From contig JBBECO010000199.1 of assembly GCA_040881785.1 (NCBI GenBank), positions 1 to 64,000 of the forward strand: a stretch of DNA of 64,000 bases, given 5' to 3'. Positions 15,511-23,118 of the stretch are shown here, one piece after another. This DNA comes from JACDCA01 sp040881785 (GTDB lineage Bacteria; Acidobacteriota; Vicinamibacteria; Vicinamibacterales; 2-12-FULL-66-21). A program made the translations under genes and the position numbers. Each line of letters opens with the position of its first letter. Position 1 is the stretch's first letter. Under the pieces are notes generated by a model. It saw nothing but the letters and a program-made list of their open reading frames with translations. It made no database searches and was not told the origin of the DNA.

Positions 15511-16449
15511 ATGGCGAAAACCCAGAACAAGGCCAAGAAGGCGCCGACGAAACCCCGGCCGAAGGCCAGGCGCGCGGCTCCACCTGAGAAGGGCAAGGTG
15601 AACTACGCCCCGCCGGCAGCCCGGGGGAAGCTCGAGCGGGTGAAGATGCCCCCCCAGGCCGCGCCGAAGTCCGCGCGGCCGGAGGCGGGTGACGATGTCA
15701 ACGAAGGGAAATACGTCTACTGCATCATCAAGTCGGAGCGGTCGCTGGCCTTCGGGGCCCTCGGCATCGGCTCCGAGCCGGCGCAGGTGCAGACCGTCAT
15801 TTACCAGGACCTCGCGGCGGTCGTCTCGAGCACCTCGCTCGTCGTGCAGGATCCGACGAGAGACAACGTGCTCGCGCACCAGCGGGTCAACGAGACCGTC
15901 ATGCAGCAGCACACCGTCATCCCGATGTCCTTCGGCACGGTCTTCAAGACCGACGACGACATCATCGAGCTGCTGCGGTCGGCCTACGACGCGTTCAGCG
16001 ACGTGCTGAACAAGATGCAGGACAAGTTCGAGTTCGGGCTGAAGGTCCTGTGGGACCGCGATCAGATCATCCGCGAGATCGAGGAGGAGGACGAGGATAT
16101 CCGCCGCCTCAAGGGGGAGATCTCCTCGCAGAAGGGCTCGACGTACTTCGCGAGAATGCAGTACGGGCGGCTGATCGACGCCGCGCTCCAGGCGCGGTCG
16201 GAACGCTACGTCGCCGACATCTTCGAGGCGCTCCGCGACGTGTCGGTGGCCTCACGGTCGAACAAGCCGATCGGTGACCGCATGATCATGAACGCCGCCT
16301 TCCTCGTCGCCCGCGACGCGGAACAGGCGTTCGACGCGCGCGTGAAGGTCATCGGCTCCCGCTACGAGAAGCTCACGTTCAAGTACACCGGCCCCTGGCC
16401 GCCGTATAATTTCGTCAATATTCGCCTGAAGCTGGAGAGAGCTCAATGA
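15511..16449 (+). CDS. gvpF: Gas vesicle protein GvpF/GvpL family (first copy)
   Basis: A 312-residue protein. A lysine/proline-rich N-terminal extension of about 65 residues precedes the GvpL/GvpF domain, which starts GKYVYCIIKSE, contains QQHTVIPMSFGTVFKTDD, and ends YTGPWPPYNFVNIRL. GvpF binds GvpA and is an accessory factor in vesicle assembly. It is the best match to GvpF among the three family members here and sits directly before gvpG, as in actinobacterial clusters. Confidence 0.88.
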   Translation: MAKTQNKAKKAPTKPRPKARRAAPPEKGKVNYAPPAARGKLERVKMPPQAAPKSARPEAGDDVNEGKYVYCIIKSERSLAFGALGIGSEPAQVQTVIYQDLAAVVSSTSLVVQDPTRDNVLAHQRVNETVMQQHTVIPMSFGTVFKTDDDIIELLRSAYDAFSDVLNKMQDKFEFGLKVLWDRDQIIREIEEEDEDIRRLKGEISSQKGSTYFARMQYGRLIDAALQARSERYVADIFEALRDVSVASRSNKPIGDRMIMNAAFLVARDAEQAFDARVKVIGSRYEKLTFKYTGPWPPYNFVNIRLKLERAQ

Positions 16450-16544
16450 CAACTACCAACTTCCAACCTCACAACTCCCAAGCGAACTCTCTTCGTGGCA
16501 GGCCGCAGGTTGGACGTTGGTAGTTGGGTAGTTGGGAGTTGACA
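16450..16544. repeat. Mirrored heptad array inside the gas vesicle operon
   Basis: The left arm has words CAACTAC (16450), CAACTTC (16457), CAACCTC (16464) and CAACTCC (16472). The right arm has GTTGGAC (16509), GTTGGTA (16516), GTTGGGTA (16523), GTTGGGA (16531) and GTTGACA (16538). The arms are complementary in sense (CCAAC against GTTGG). They are separated by about 28 bases, so a long imperfect hairpin can form between gvpF and gvpG. The array begins one base after the gvpF stop and ends 7 bases before the gvpG start, in an operon whose other genes mostly overlap. Confidence 0.7.
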
Positions 16545-16551
16545 CGTATCA

Positions 16552-16866
16552 ATGGTCATCATAGACACTCTGCTGATCGGCGGCATCCGGTTCGTGCTGG
16601 ACAAGGTCGCGGCGGCGGTCGACACGGAGCTGAACGACGACACCGCCCTCCGGGAGCAGCTGCTCGCCGCGCAGATGCGCGTCGAGCTCGGCGAGATGAG
16701 TGAAGAAGCTTTCACGGAGTTCGAAACCGATATCCTCGCGCGGCTCCGCGAGATCCGGGACCGCCGGCAGGGGAGCGGCGCCGCGAGCCTCTCGCCGCAG
16801 GACTACACGATCACCGGGATCGACGCCACATTCGAAGGCGGTCACGATCACTCCACACCCCGGTGA
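16552..16866 (+). CDS. gvpG: Gas vesicle protein GvpG
   Basis: A 104-residue protein with the GvpG pattern: a hydrophobic N-terminal stretch (IIDTLLIGGIRFVLDKVAAA), followed by an acidic helical region (LREQLLAAQMRVELGEMSEE, then EFETDILARLREI). GvpG is a small accessory protein required for vesicle formation. Its 3' end overlaps the reading frame of the ArsA-like ATPase gene. Confidence 0.88.
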   Translation: MVIIDTLLIGGIRFVLDKVAAAVDTELNDDTALREQLLAAQMRVELGEMSEEAFTEFETDILARLREIRDRRQGSGAASLSPQDYTITGIDATFEGGHDHSTPR

Positions 16867-18817
16867 GACCCGATTCCACTTCATAGGCGGCAAGGGAGGC
16901 GTCGGCAAGACGACCTGCGCCGCCGCGCTGGGTGTTGCCGCCGCCGCTGACGGCACACGCGTGCTGGTCGCCTCCACGGATCCCGCCCCGTCGCTCGGCG
17001 ATGCGTACGATGTCGCGCTGGCGGCGGCGCCGCGTCGCATCCCCCTTGCCGGCGGACGGCTGTCAGCCGTCGAGATCAATGCCGTGGCCTCGCTCACACG
17101 CTGGCTCGACGAGCGCCGGGCCACGCTGGAGTCCATTGCCGTCGACGGCACGTGGCTCGACGACGACGATGTCGCAAGGCTCCTCCGGCTGTCGCTGCCT
17201 GGGATCGACGAGCTGGCGGCGCTCCTCGAGATCGCGCGGCTCGCGGCCAGCCGCCGCTTCGACCTGATCATCGTCGACACCGCGCCCACGGGCCACACGC
17301 TGAGAATGCTGGCGATGCCGCAGACATTGTTCGGTGTGGCGGTGGCGTTCGATCGGATGCGCGAAAAGCACCGGGTGATGGAAGAGGCGCTCCGCGGCGC
17401 GTGGCGCCCGGGCGTGGAAGATGCGCTCGTCAACGAGATGGCTGACACCGCCCGGTCGCTGGCGGGTCTGCTTCGTGATCCCCGGCGCTCGCGCGTCTCG
17501 TGGGTGACGCTGCCGGAGCCCATGGCGGTTGCCGAAACCGCCGACGCCGTGCGAGCGCTGTCAGAGGGGGAGATCGAGGTCGCGGCCCTCATCGTCAACC
17601 GCCTGACGCCGCCCCCCCAATCCCGATGCGGGCACTGCGACGGGCGCCGCAGCTTCGAAGCCGCCGCACTGGCTGCGCTGCCGCCCGCACACGACATCCG
17701 GCATGTGCACACGCTCGACACCGAGCCGCGCGGCGTCAGGGCCCTCCGCACGATCGCCGCAGATCTGGCGCGTCCGGTGTCGACGGCCGTCCTCGCGACG
17801 CGCTCGCGCCGCTGGCGCAGCAGGCTCGACGGGACACGGATCAACCCGGCCGACCTGCTCGATCCGTCGCTGAGGCTCGTTCTGGCCGGCGGCAAGGGGG
17901 GCGTCGGCAAGACGACCGCAGCGGCCGCTCTGGCGCTCGCCGCCGCGAGGCGCTGGCCGGACCGCCGCGTGCTGCTCATCTCCGCGGACCCGGCGCACTC
18001 GCTGGCCGACGTATTCGGCGTGGAGATGTCCAATGAGGCGCGTGCCCTCCCCGGGGCCCCGGCCAATCTGCACGTGCGGGAACTCGACGCCGCCCTGGTG
18101 TTCACACGGATCCGCGACCGCTATGCCGCCGCCATCGACAAGGTGTTCGATCGTCTCAGTAGCGGCAGCGCCTTCGACGCGGCGCACGATCGTTCCGTCA
18201 TGCAGGGCCTGATCGATCTCGCGCCGCCGGGGCTCGACGAGCTCGCCGCAGTCCTGGAGATCACCGACGCGCTCACCGGCGCCGAGCCGGAGTGGGATCT
18301 CGTCGTGATGGATACGGCGCCGACCGGTCATGCGCTTCGGCTGCTCGAAATGCCGGGACTCATCCAGGACTGGACGCGGGCGTTGATGAGCCTCCTGCTC
18401 AAGTACCAGGGAGTGGCGCGGGTCGGCGATCTCGGCGTGCTGCTGCTGAAGCTGTCGAAGGGGCTCGGGACCCTGCGCGAGCTGCTGGTCGATCCACAGC
18501 GCACGGCATTCGTCGTCGTCACGCGGCCGGCCATCCTGCCCAGGCTCGAGACCGACCGGCTGCTGCGGCGGCTGACGCGGCTGCGGATTCACGTGGTGGC
18601 CGTCGTGATCAACGCGGTAGGGCGTGGCGACTGCGCCCGCTGCCTGAGGGCCGCCCGCGCGCAGCAGCGAGAGATTCTCGCCACGCGCCGCTCCGCCGCG
18701 TCGACATCGATCGCGCGCGTCGTGCGCACCGAGACGAGAATTCCCGCGCCACGCGGAGCGTCGGCTCTTCAGGACTGGGCGCGCACCGGCTGGCGCTCCG
18801 GAAATGGCAAGGGTTGA
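16700..18817 (+). CDS. Tandem ArsA/Get3-type ATPase in the gas vesicle operon
   Basis: A protein of up to 705 residues with two ArsA/Get3 ATPase halves. Half 1 (about 57-375) has a deviant Walker A, GGKGGVGKTT, at 63-72, DTAPTGHTLRML from 193, and C310-x2-C313. Half 2 (about 390-700) has GGKGGVGKTT at 397-406, DTAPTGHALRLL from 538, and C645-x2-C648. Both signature lysines and both CxxC pairs are intact, so this looks like a covalent Get3 dimer. ArsA drives arsenite export and Get3 shields hydrophobic tail-anchored proteins. No arsenic gene is nearby, and the neighbours are gvp genes. The start is uncertain: the GTG at 16700 overlaps gvpG by 167 bases, and no ATG, GTG or TTG lies between it and the domain. 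Confidence 0.85.
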   Translation: MKKLSRSSKPISSRGSARSGTAGRGAAPRASRRRTTRSPGSTPHSKAVTITPHPGETRFHFIGGKGGVGKTTCAAALGVAAAADGTRVLVASTDPAPSLGDAYDVALAAAPRRIPLAGGRLSAVEINAVASLTRWLDERRATLESIAVDGTWLDDDDVARLLRLSLPGIDELAALLEIARLAASRRFDLIIVDTAPTGHTLRMLAMPQTLFGVAVAFDRMREKHRVMEEALRGAWRPGVEDALVNEMADTARSLAGLLRDPRRSRVSWVTLPEPMAVAETADAVRALSEGEIEVAALIVNRLTPPPQSRCGHCDGRRSFEAAALAALPPAHDIRHVHTLDTEPRGVRALRTIAADLARPVSTAVLATRSRRWRSRLDGTRINPADLLDPSLRLVLAGGKGGVGKTTAAAALALAAARRWPDRRVLLISADPAHSLADVFGVEMSNEARALPGAPANLHVRELDAALVFTRIRDRYAAAIDKVFDRLSSGSAFDAAHDRSVMQGLIDLAPPGLDELAAVLEITDALTGAEPEWDLVVMDTAPTGHALRLLEMPGLIQDWTRALMSLLLKYQGVARVGDLGVLLLKLSKGLGTLRELLVDPQRTAFVVVTRPAILPRLETDRLLRRLTRLRIHVVAVVINAVGRGDCARCLRAARAQQREILATRRSAASTSIARVVRTETRIPAPRGASALQDWARTGWRSGNGKG

Positions 18818-19607
18818 CGCTGCGATATCATCGGAGCACGTGACCGCGACCTACCTGTACTGCATCGTGAAATCGGCCGCGAAGCCCTCCCTGGCGAAGG
18901 TCCCGGCGGGTCTCCCCGGCGCGGAGCGCCCGCGCGCCATTCCGGTCGCGCGTTCGCTGTGGCTGATCGTTGCGGCTGTACCGCTCGACACGTACGGCCC
19001 CGAACCCCTGGAGCGGCAGCTGGCCGATCTCGACTGGGTCGGACGTATCGCCCTCGCGCACGAAGCGGTCGTGGAGTGTTTCGCCGGACGCGCGGGCGCG
19101 ACGGTGATCCCGATGAAGCTCTTCACGATGTTCTCGAGCGCCGATCGCGCCGTGACGGATATCGGGAAACGGAAAGACGGGATCGCCGCGGCCATGCGGC
19201 GCATCGCCGGGGCGGAGGAGTGGGGCGTCCGCATCATGCGCGGGACGGCCGCCGCCCCGAAACCCGCGGCCGCCAGGGCGGCAACGGGAGCCGCGTTCCT
19301 CGCGGCCAAGAAACGGGCGAGAGACGATGCCCGGCTCGCGAAGCTGGCGGCGGCTGACGTGGCCGCCGGTGCCTTCGAACACCTGGCATCGATCGCGCGG
19401 GACGCACGCCAGCGTGGCGATGCCCCGGCTGCCGGCGCATCGCCCCCGCTGCTCGACGCCGCCTTCCTCGTGCCGGCGTCAAGCCGCGCGCGTTTCAAGA
19501 GCGCCGCGAAGCGCGAGGCCGGCCGATGCGCCGAGGCCGGCGCACAGATGACGCTGTCGGGTCCGTGGCCTGCCTACAACTTCGTGCAGGGTGACGAATC
19601 GCGATGA
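18804..19607 (+). CDS. Gas vesicle protein GvpF/GvpL family (second copy)
   Basis: A 267-residue GvpL/GvpF-domain protein. It begins its domain with ATYLYCIVKSA, has the central GATVIPMKLFTMF motif and ends LSGPWPAYNFV. An Ala/Lys-rich insertion (about 150-200) replaces part of the usual middle. The ATG at 18804 overlaps the ATPase gene by 14 bases; a GTG at 18840 is an alternative with no overlap. By position this is the likely GvpL counterpart. Confidence 0.85.
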   Translation: MARVDAAISSEHVTATYLYCIVKSAAKPSLAKVPAGLPGAERPRAIPVARSLWLIVAAVPLDTYGPEPLERQLADLDWVGRIALAHEAVVECFAGRAGATVIPMKLFTMFSSADRAVTDIGKRKDGIAAAMRRIAGAEEWGVRIMRGTAAAPKPAAARAATGAAFLAAKKRARDDARLAKLAAADVAAGAFEHLASIARDARQRGDAPAAGASPPLLDAAFLVPASSRARFKSAAKREAGRCAEAGAQMTLSGPWPAYNFVQGDESR

Positions 19608-19981
19608 AGCGCCAGCGGTTACCTCCATCCACCGTTCCAAAGAGCCGGCCGCCCCGGCGGCCATTCATGCCTCCTCCACCGCGCGCGAAAGCGGAGCAGC
19701 GTCCGGACCGCCGCGGACTGCAGCGGCCGCCTGTGCAGCAGCCACGGCCACGCGCGGTCGGTCTGATCATGGACGATGGCGAGAAGTCGCTGGTGGACGT
19801 CCTCGACAGCCTGCTGAATCAGGGTGTGGTCCTCAACGCCGACGTGATCCTCGCGCTGGCGAACGTGGATCTTGTCTACCTGCGGCTGTCCGCGCTGCTG
19901 TGCGCGGCCGACCGCGTCCTGCCGCCACGAACCGCCGGCCCCGAGCGAGCTCATCTGACGAAGCGAGCCGAAGGGGCCTGA
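19604..19981 (+). CDS. gvpS: GvpS-like small gas vesicle protein (GvpA superfamily)
   Basis: A 125-residue protein with a proline/arginine-rich N-terminal region (1-58) and a GvpA-superfamily core (about 61-108). The core reads SLVDVLDSLLNQGVVLNADV, then ANVDLVYLRLSALLCAADRV. The DLVYL motif is characteristic of GvpS/GvpM-type members, which are minor assembly proteins. It overlaps the preceding gvpF/L gene by four bases. An internal ATG (MDDGEKSLVDVL) could give a shorter product of about 70 residues without the basic N-terminus. Confidence 0.8.
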   Translation: MKRQRLPPSTVPKSRPPRRPFMPPPPRAKAEQRPDRRGLQRPPVQQPRPRAVGLIMDDGEKSLVDVLDSLLNQGVVLNADVILALANVDLVYLRLSALLCAADRVLPPRTAGPERAHLTKRAEGA

Positions 19982-19982
19982 C

Positions 19983-20615
19983 GTGCCGCTCTACGTGCTG
20001 GCACTGACCGACACGCCACTCGGACGCTGGACGGCCGGAGACCGCCGGCTGCTGACGGCGGACTACGATGGCGTCCATGTGGTGTGCGAACAACGCCGCG
20101 AGGCGCCGGCACTGACCGATGCGGAACTGCGCGATCAGCACCGTCTGGTCATCGCGATTGCGAATCGCGCGCGCGCGGTTCTGCCGGCACGATTCGGGTC
20201 GCTGATCGTCAGGCGGGAACTGACCGCGCTCATCCGCAAACATGACGCTGAGATTCGGACGGCACTGGAACAGGTTCGCGACCGGGTGCAGATGACGGTT
20301 CGTGTCCTCGGCGCAACCCCGCGGCATCCGCCGCCCCGGGCGCGCGTGACGTCCGGCCGCGAGTACCTCGAGCGCGCCCGCCAGCAGCTGGCGCCGCCGC
20401 TCCCGCGCCAGGCCGTGCGCCTGCTGGCTGCCGTTCGACCGTACGTCGTGAGCGAGCGCCGCGAGCCCGGTGCCGGGCGGCTCCTGGCCACCCTCTACCA
20501 TCTCGTGGACACGTCGCACGTCGGACGCTACACGAAGGCGGCGGGCACGCGGGTGCCCGGCGTCATCGTGTCCGGCCCCTGGCCCCCGTTTGCGTTCTCT
20601 CCGCAGCTCTGGTGA
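19983..20615 (+). CDS. Gas vesicle protein GvpF/GvpL family (third, short copy)
   Basis: A 210-residue GTG-start protein. Only the general GvpL/F outline remains: an N-terminal LYVLALTD strand, a VLPARFGSLI block matching the conserved VIPM-FGT region, and the C-terminal VIVSGPWPPFAF motif. It is shorter and more diverged than the two other copies. Three GvpF/L paralogues in one operon suggest separate accessory roles. Its stop overlaps the gvpK start. Confidence 0.75.
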   Translation: MPLYVLALTDTPLGRWTAGDRRLLTADYDGVHVVCEQRREAPALTDAELRDQHRLVIAIANRARAVLPARFGSLIVRRELTALIRKHDAEIRTALEQVRDRVQMTVRVLGATPRHPPPRARVTSGREYLERARQQLAPPLPRQAVRLLAAVRPYVVSERREPGAGRLLATLYHLVDTSHVGRYTKAAGTRVPGVIVSGPWPPFAFSPQLW

Positions 20616-21007
20616 TGCCGAAGAAAAAGGCCGCGTCGAAGCGCTCTCCACGGAAGGCCGCACCACGCGGGGCCTCGGTCGTGGACGTGCGGGAGGTCGA
20701 GTCCCTGCGCGAGGAACTCGAACGGTTGCGCGCCGCGGGGTCGCCGCCGCGGTGGAATGCGAATCCCGATGACGTGCGGCGCTCGGTGGGTAAACTCGTG
20801 TTGACCCTAGTGGAGGCGATCCGGCAGCTCCTGGAGCGTCAGGCGATACGCCGCATGGAAAACGAGACCCTCACGGAGGCCGAAACCGAGGCCATCGGTC
20901 TCGCGCTCATGCGGCTCGAGGAGACCGTCCGGGATCTCGCCGCGCAGTTCGGCCTTGCGCCGGAAGACCTCAATCTGGACCTCGGGCCCATCGGCAAGCT
21001 CGTGTGA
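20612..21007 (+). CDS. gvpK: Gas vesicle protein GvpK
   Basis: A 131-residue protein. After a basic N-terminal tail it carries the GvpK domain: DDVRRSVGKLVLTLVEAIRQ, LLERQAIRRME, LTEAETEAIGLALMRLEETV. GvpK is an accessory protein found in nearly all vesicle clusters. The start may be GTG 20612 (overlapping the previous stop) or ATG 20615. The 3' end overlaps the lipid kinase start in a GTGA arrangement. Confidence 0.9.
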   Translation: MMPKKKAASKRSPRKAAPRGASVVDVREVESLREELERLRAAGSPPRWNANPDDVRRSVGKLVLTLVEAIRQLLERQAIRRMENETLTEAETEAIGLALMRLEETVRDLAAQFGLAPEDLNLDLGPIGKLV

Positions 21008-22065
21008 CTCTCCGGCGCGCCCGGCTCATCGTCAATCCCTCATCCGGGCGGGAGCTCGCCGCGGAGCACGCGGGTCACATCACGGCGGTCCTGCGCCAGC
21101 ACTACGACATCGAGGTCGTCACCACCGAGGGCGATGGCGACGCCGAGCGTGCCGGGCAGTCCGCCGCCGAGACGGGGTGCGGCACGATCTTCGTCGCGGG
21201 GGGAGACGGCACGGTCAACGAGGTCGTGAACGGTGTGGCGGCCGCCGGGGCGCTTGCCCGGGTGCGGTTCGGCATCATTCCTCTCGGAACGGGCAACGAT
21301 TTCGCCGCCGGCCTGGGCCTCCCTGCGGATGTGCAGGAGGCGCTGCAGGTGCTCCTCGAGGACCGGGAACTGCGCGTGGATCTCGGCAGCGTGAACGGCC
21401 GCGTCTTCCTCAACACGTCCGGCGGGGGGTACATCGCGGAGGTCTCGCTAGCCGTCACGCCGCAGCTGAAGACGATTGCGGGCCGCCTCGCGTACCTGAT
21501 CGGCGGGGCCCAGGCGCTCTGGGAGTACGAACCCGTGCGCGCCACGGTGTCGGCGGAACCGGGCGGCGAGCGTCTGGGCCTTCGTCTGTATGCCTTCGCG
21601 GTCTGCAACTCGCGGCTGATCGGAGGCGGACGGCTGATCGCCCCGTATGCGGTGATCGATGACGGACTGCTGGATGTCTGCCTGATCGAGGCGATGAGCG
21701 CCGTGGAGTTCGTGGCGCTCGCCCGCAAGGTCGCCGATGGCGATCATGTGGACGATCCGCGCGTCCGCTACCTGCAGGCCGAGTCGGTCGTGATCGACCT
21801 CGAACCGGAGGCCTGGATCAACACGGACGGCGAGGTGCTGCGCGCGCGCCGATGTGAGTATGCCGTCCGGCCGCGCGCCGCGACGTTTCTCGCCGGAGAC
21901 GCTCCTTTCGCCGCCGCCGCCGGGAACAGGAAGGCAGGCGGTGTAGCGCAGCCCTTTAGCAGGCCGCTGAAAAACGTCCGGCCTGCATGGAAAATGGAAA
22001 ATGGAAAATGGCAAAGTCCGCAGAATAGTGGCGTTTTTCCATCTTCCATCTACCATTTTCCATAG
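21004..22065 (+). CDS. YegS/DagK-type lipid kinase, last gene of the gas vesicle operon
   Basis: A 353-residue diacylglycerol-kinase-catalytic-domain protein, with GGDGT at 66-70 and GTGND at 95-99, which bind nucleotide and metal. The C-terminal beta-sandwich contains NTSGGGY. Such enzymes phosphorylate diacylglycerol or related lipids at the membrane. It overlaps gvpK by four bases, so it is co-transcribed with the vesicle genes. Residues from about 316 to the end are encoded by a TGTAG element and a heptad array rather than by conserved gene sequence. The original protein probably ended near residue 315. Confidence 0.85.
   Translation: MTLRRARLIVNPSSGRELAAEHAGHITAVLRQHYDIEVVTTEGDGDAERAGQSAAETGCGTIFVAGGDGTVNEVVNGVAAAGALARVRFGIIPLGTGNDFAAGLGLPADVQEALQVLLEDRELRVDLGSVNGRVFLNTSGGGYIAEVSLAVTPQLKTIAGRLAYLIGGAQALWEYEPVRATVSAEPGGERLGLRLYAFAVCNSRLIGGGRLIAPYAVIDDGLLDVCLIEAMSAVEFVALARKVADGDHVDDPRVRYLQAESVVIDLEPEAWINTDGEVLRARRCEYAVRPRAATFLAGDAPFAAAAGNRKAGGVAQPFSRPLKNVRPAWKMENGKWQSPQNSGVFPSSIYHFP
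21942..22063. repeat. Composite TGTAG element and mirrored heptad array at a gene end
   Basis: TGTAGCGCAGCCCTTTAG starts at 21942 and is followed by CTGAAAAAC. Next come heptads ATGGAAA (21987, 21994, 22001) and ATGGCAA (22008). After 21 bases come the complementary heptads TTTCCAT (22036), CTTCCAT (22043), CTACCAT (22050) and TTTCCAT (22057). The four left and four right words form a long stem. The same order (TGTAG hairpin, CTGAAAAAC, heptads) occurs at 178-260. Confidence 0.7.
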
Positions 22066-22089
22066 CAGGATGCGTTCTTCAGCATCCTG
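22066..22089. terminator. Hairpin between convergent genes
   Basis: CAGGATGC (22066-22073) pairs with GCATCCTG (22082-22089) around an 8-base loop. It lies exactly between the convergent stops of the lipid kinase gene and the beta-propeller gene. It may serve as a terminator for both strands, although no strong T-run follows. Confidence 0.4.
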
Positions 22090-23109
22090 TTACGGCTGCC
22101 TCTCCGTTGAGAACGTGTAACACCCCGGCGAGACCAGCAACTGGCGCTTCTTCGTGAAATACAACCGAGAGGCGGCGAGGATACCGGCCGCACGGAACTG
22201 GATCGTTCGCTGCTTGTCGCCCGCGTTGTCGTAGACGTAGGTGTGCGGCGTGATGAGCGAGATCCACAGGTTCCCGTCCGGATCCACGGCGGCGGTCCGA
22301 ACCGACGGCGGTACGATCGGGAATTCGCCCGTGGTGGCTCTGCGGCGCGGCCACTCGGAGGGCAGCGCCTGAATGTGCCGATCGAGCTCCGGCCCCTCGA
22401 TGTGCCGCTCGAAGAGGAACGTCCCGTCCGCATCGTACTTGCGGAAGACCGGCACGCCGCTCAGGAAGATGAAGTAGAACCCGCCGTTGTCGGGCAGGGC
22501 GACCGTCATGCCGGCATTGAGGGCCAGGTGCACCTCCCGGGACTGCTCATGACCCGTCGGTCGCAGTTCGCCGAACGTCCGCAGGACGCGTCCGTCGAGC
22601 GCGTATTCGGTCACGAGCGCGCCTGACGCCGGCTGGCTGATCAGGATGGATGTGCCGGTGTACTCGAGGGATCCGAGACCGCTCAGGACGAGATCCCCCA
22701 GGGCGACCTGGGGCACGCTGCGCCCCGGCAACGTGAAGCCGCCGAGCGTCCCGCCCAGGTAGTAGAAGATCTGGATCCGCTCGATGCCGGTCGGGGCGTC
22801 CGCAATGACGAACGATCCGTCGGGGGCGGAATCGAACGCCACGGGGAGCAGGATACGTCCGGGCTCTACGCCGATCTGGACGATCTGCCTGGGAACACCA
22901 TTCGGCGGAACCCGGTACACCGAGTGCGCCCTGCGGTCGAAGACGAGGAATTCACCGTCCGGCGTGAGGTGACACGCCGCGAGGTCGTTGAAGGTCCCGG
23001 CGATGTGCGCCGGCATGGCGCTGACGGCGCGCAGTGTCTCCACGGGCCGGAACTGTGCTGAAGCGATCCCGAGCGCTGCGACGCCGACGGCCGCGAGGCG
23101 TGTCAGCAT
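22090..23109 (-). CDS. Exported beta-propeller-like protein of unknown function
   Basis: A 339-residue protein with a short signal peptide (MLTRLAAVGVAALGIASA). Repeated strand patterns follow: HLTPDGEFLVFDRRAHSVYR, FDSAPDGSFVIAD, SGLGSLEYTGTSILIS, YALDGRVLRTF, ALPDNGGFYFIF, RKYDADGTFLF, AAVDPDGNLWISL. These resemble NHL or six-bladed propeller blades. No catalytic motif is evident. Such proteins are common in acidobacterial genomes and may bind sugars or proteins outside the cytoplasm. It is convergent with the gas vesicle operon and 9 bases after the E1 gene stop. Confidence 0.6.
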   Translation of the reverse strand: MLTRLAAVGVAALGIASAQFRPVETLRAVSAMPAHIAGTFNDLAACHLTPDGEFLVFDRRAHSVYRVPPNGVPRQIVQIGVEPGRILLPVAFDSAPDGSFVIADAPTGIERIQIFYYLGGTLGGFTLPGRSVPQVALGDLVLSGLGSLEYTGTSILISQPASGALVTEYALDGRVLRTFGELRPTGHEQSREVHLALNAGMTVALPDNGGFYFIFLSGVPVFRKYDADGTFLFERHIEGPELDRHIQALPSEWPRRRATTGEFPIVPPSVRTAAVDPDGNLWISLITPHTYVYDNAGDKQRTIQFRAAGILAASRLYFTKKRQLLVSPGCYTFSTERQP

Positions 23110-23118
23110 CGGCCCGCG

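Noticed and set aside
16450..16544. Heptad arrays considered as CRISPR
   Set aside because: Units are 7 bases with no unique spacers of 25-40 bases, and no cas genes are present.
16549..18105. Long open frame on the minus strand antisense to gvpG and the ATPase
   Set aside because: Ser/Ala/Arg-rich low-complexity translation and no recognisable domain; the plus strand has intact ATPase motifs.
16700..18817. Gene considered as part of an arsenite efflux operon
   Set aside because: No arsB, arsD, arsR or arsC-like gene is nearby and all direct neighbours are gas vesicle genes.
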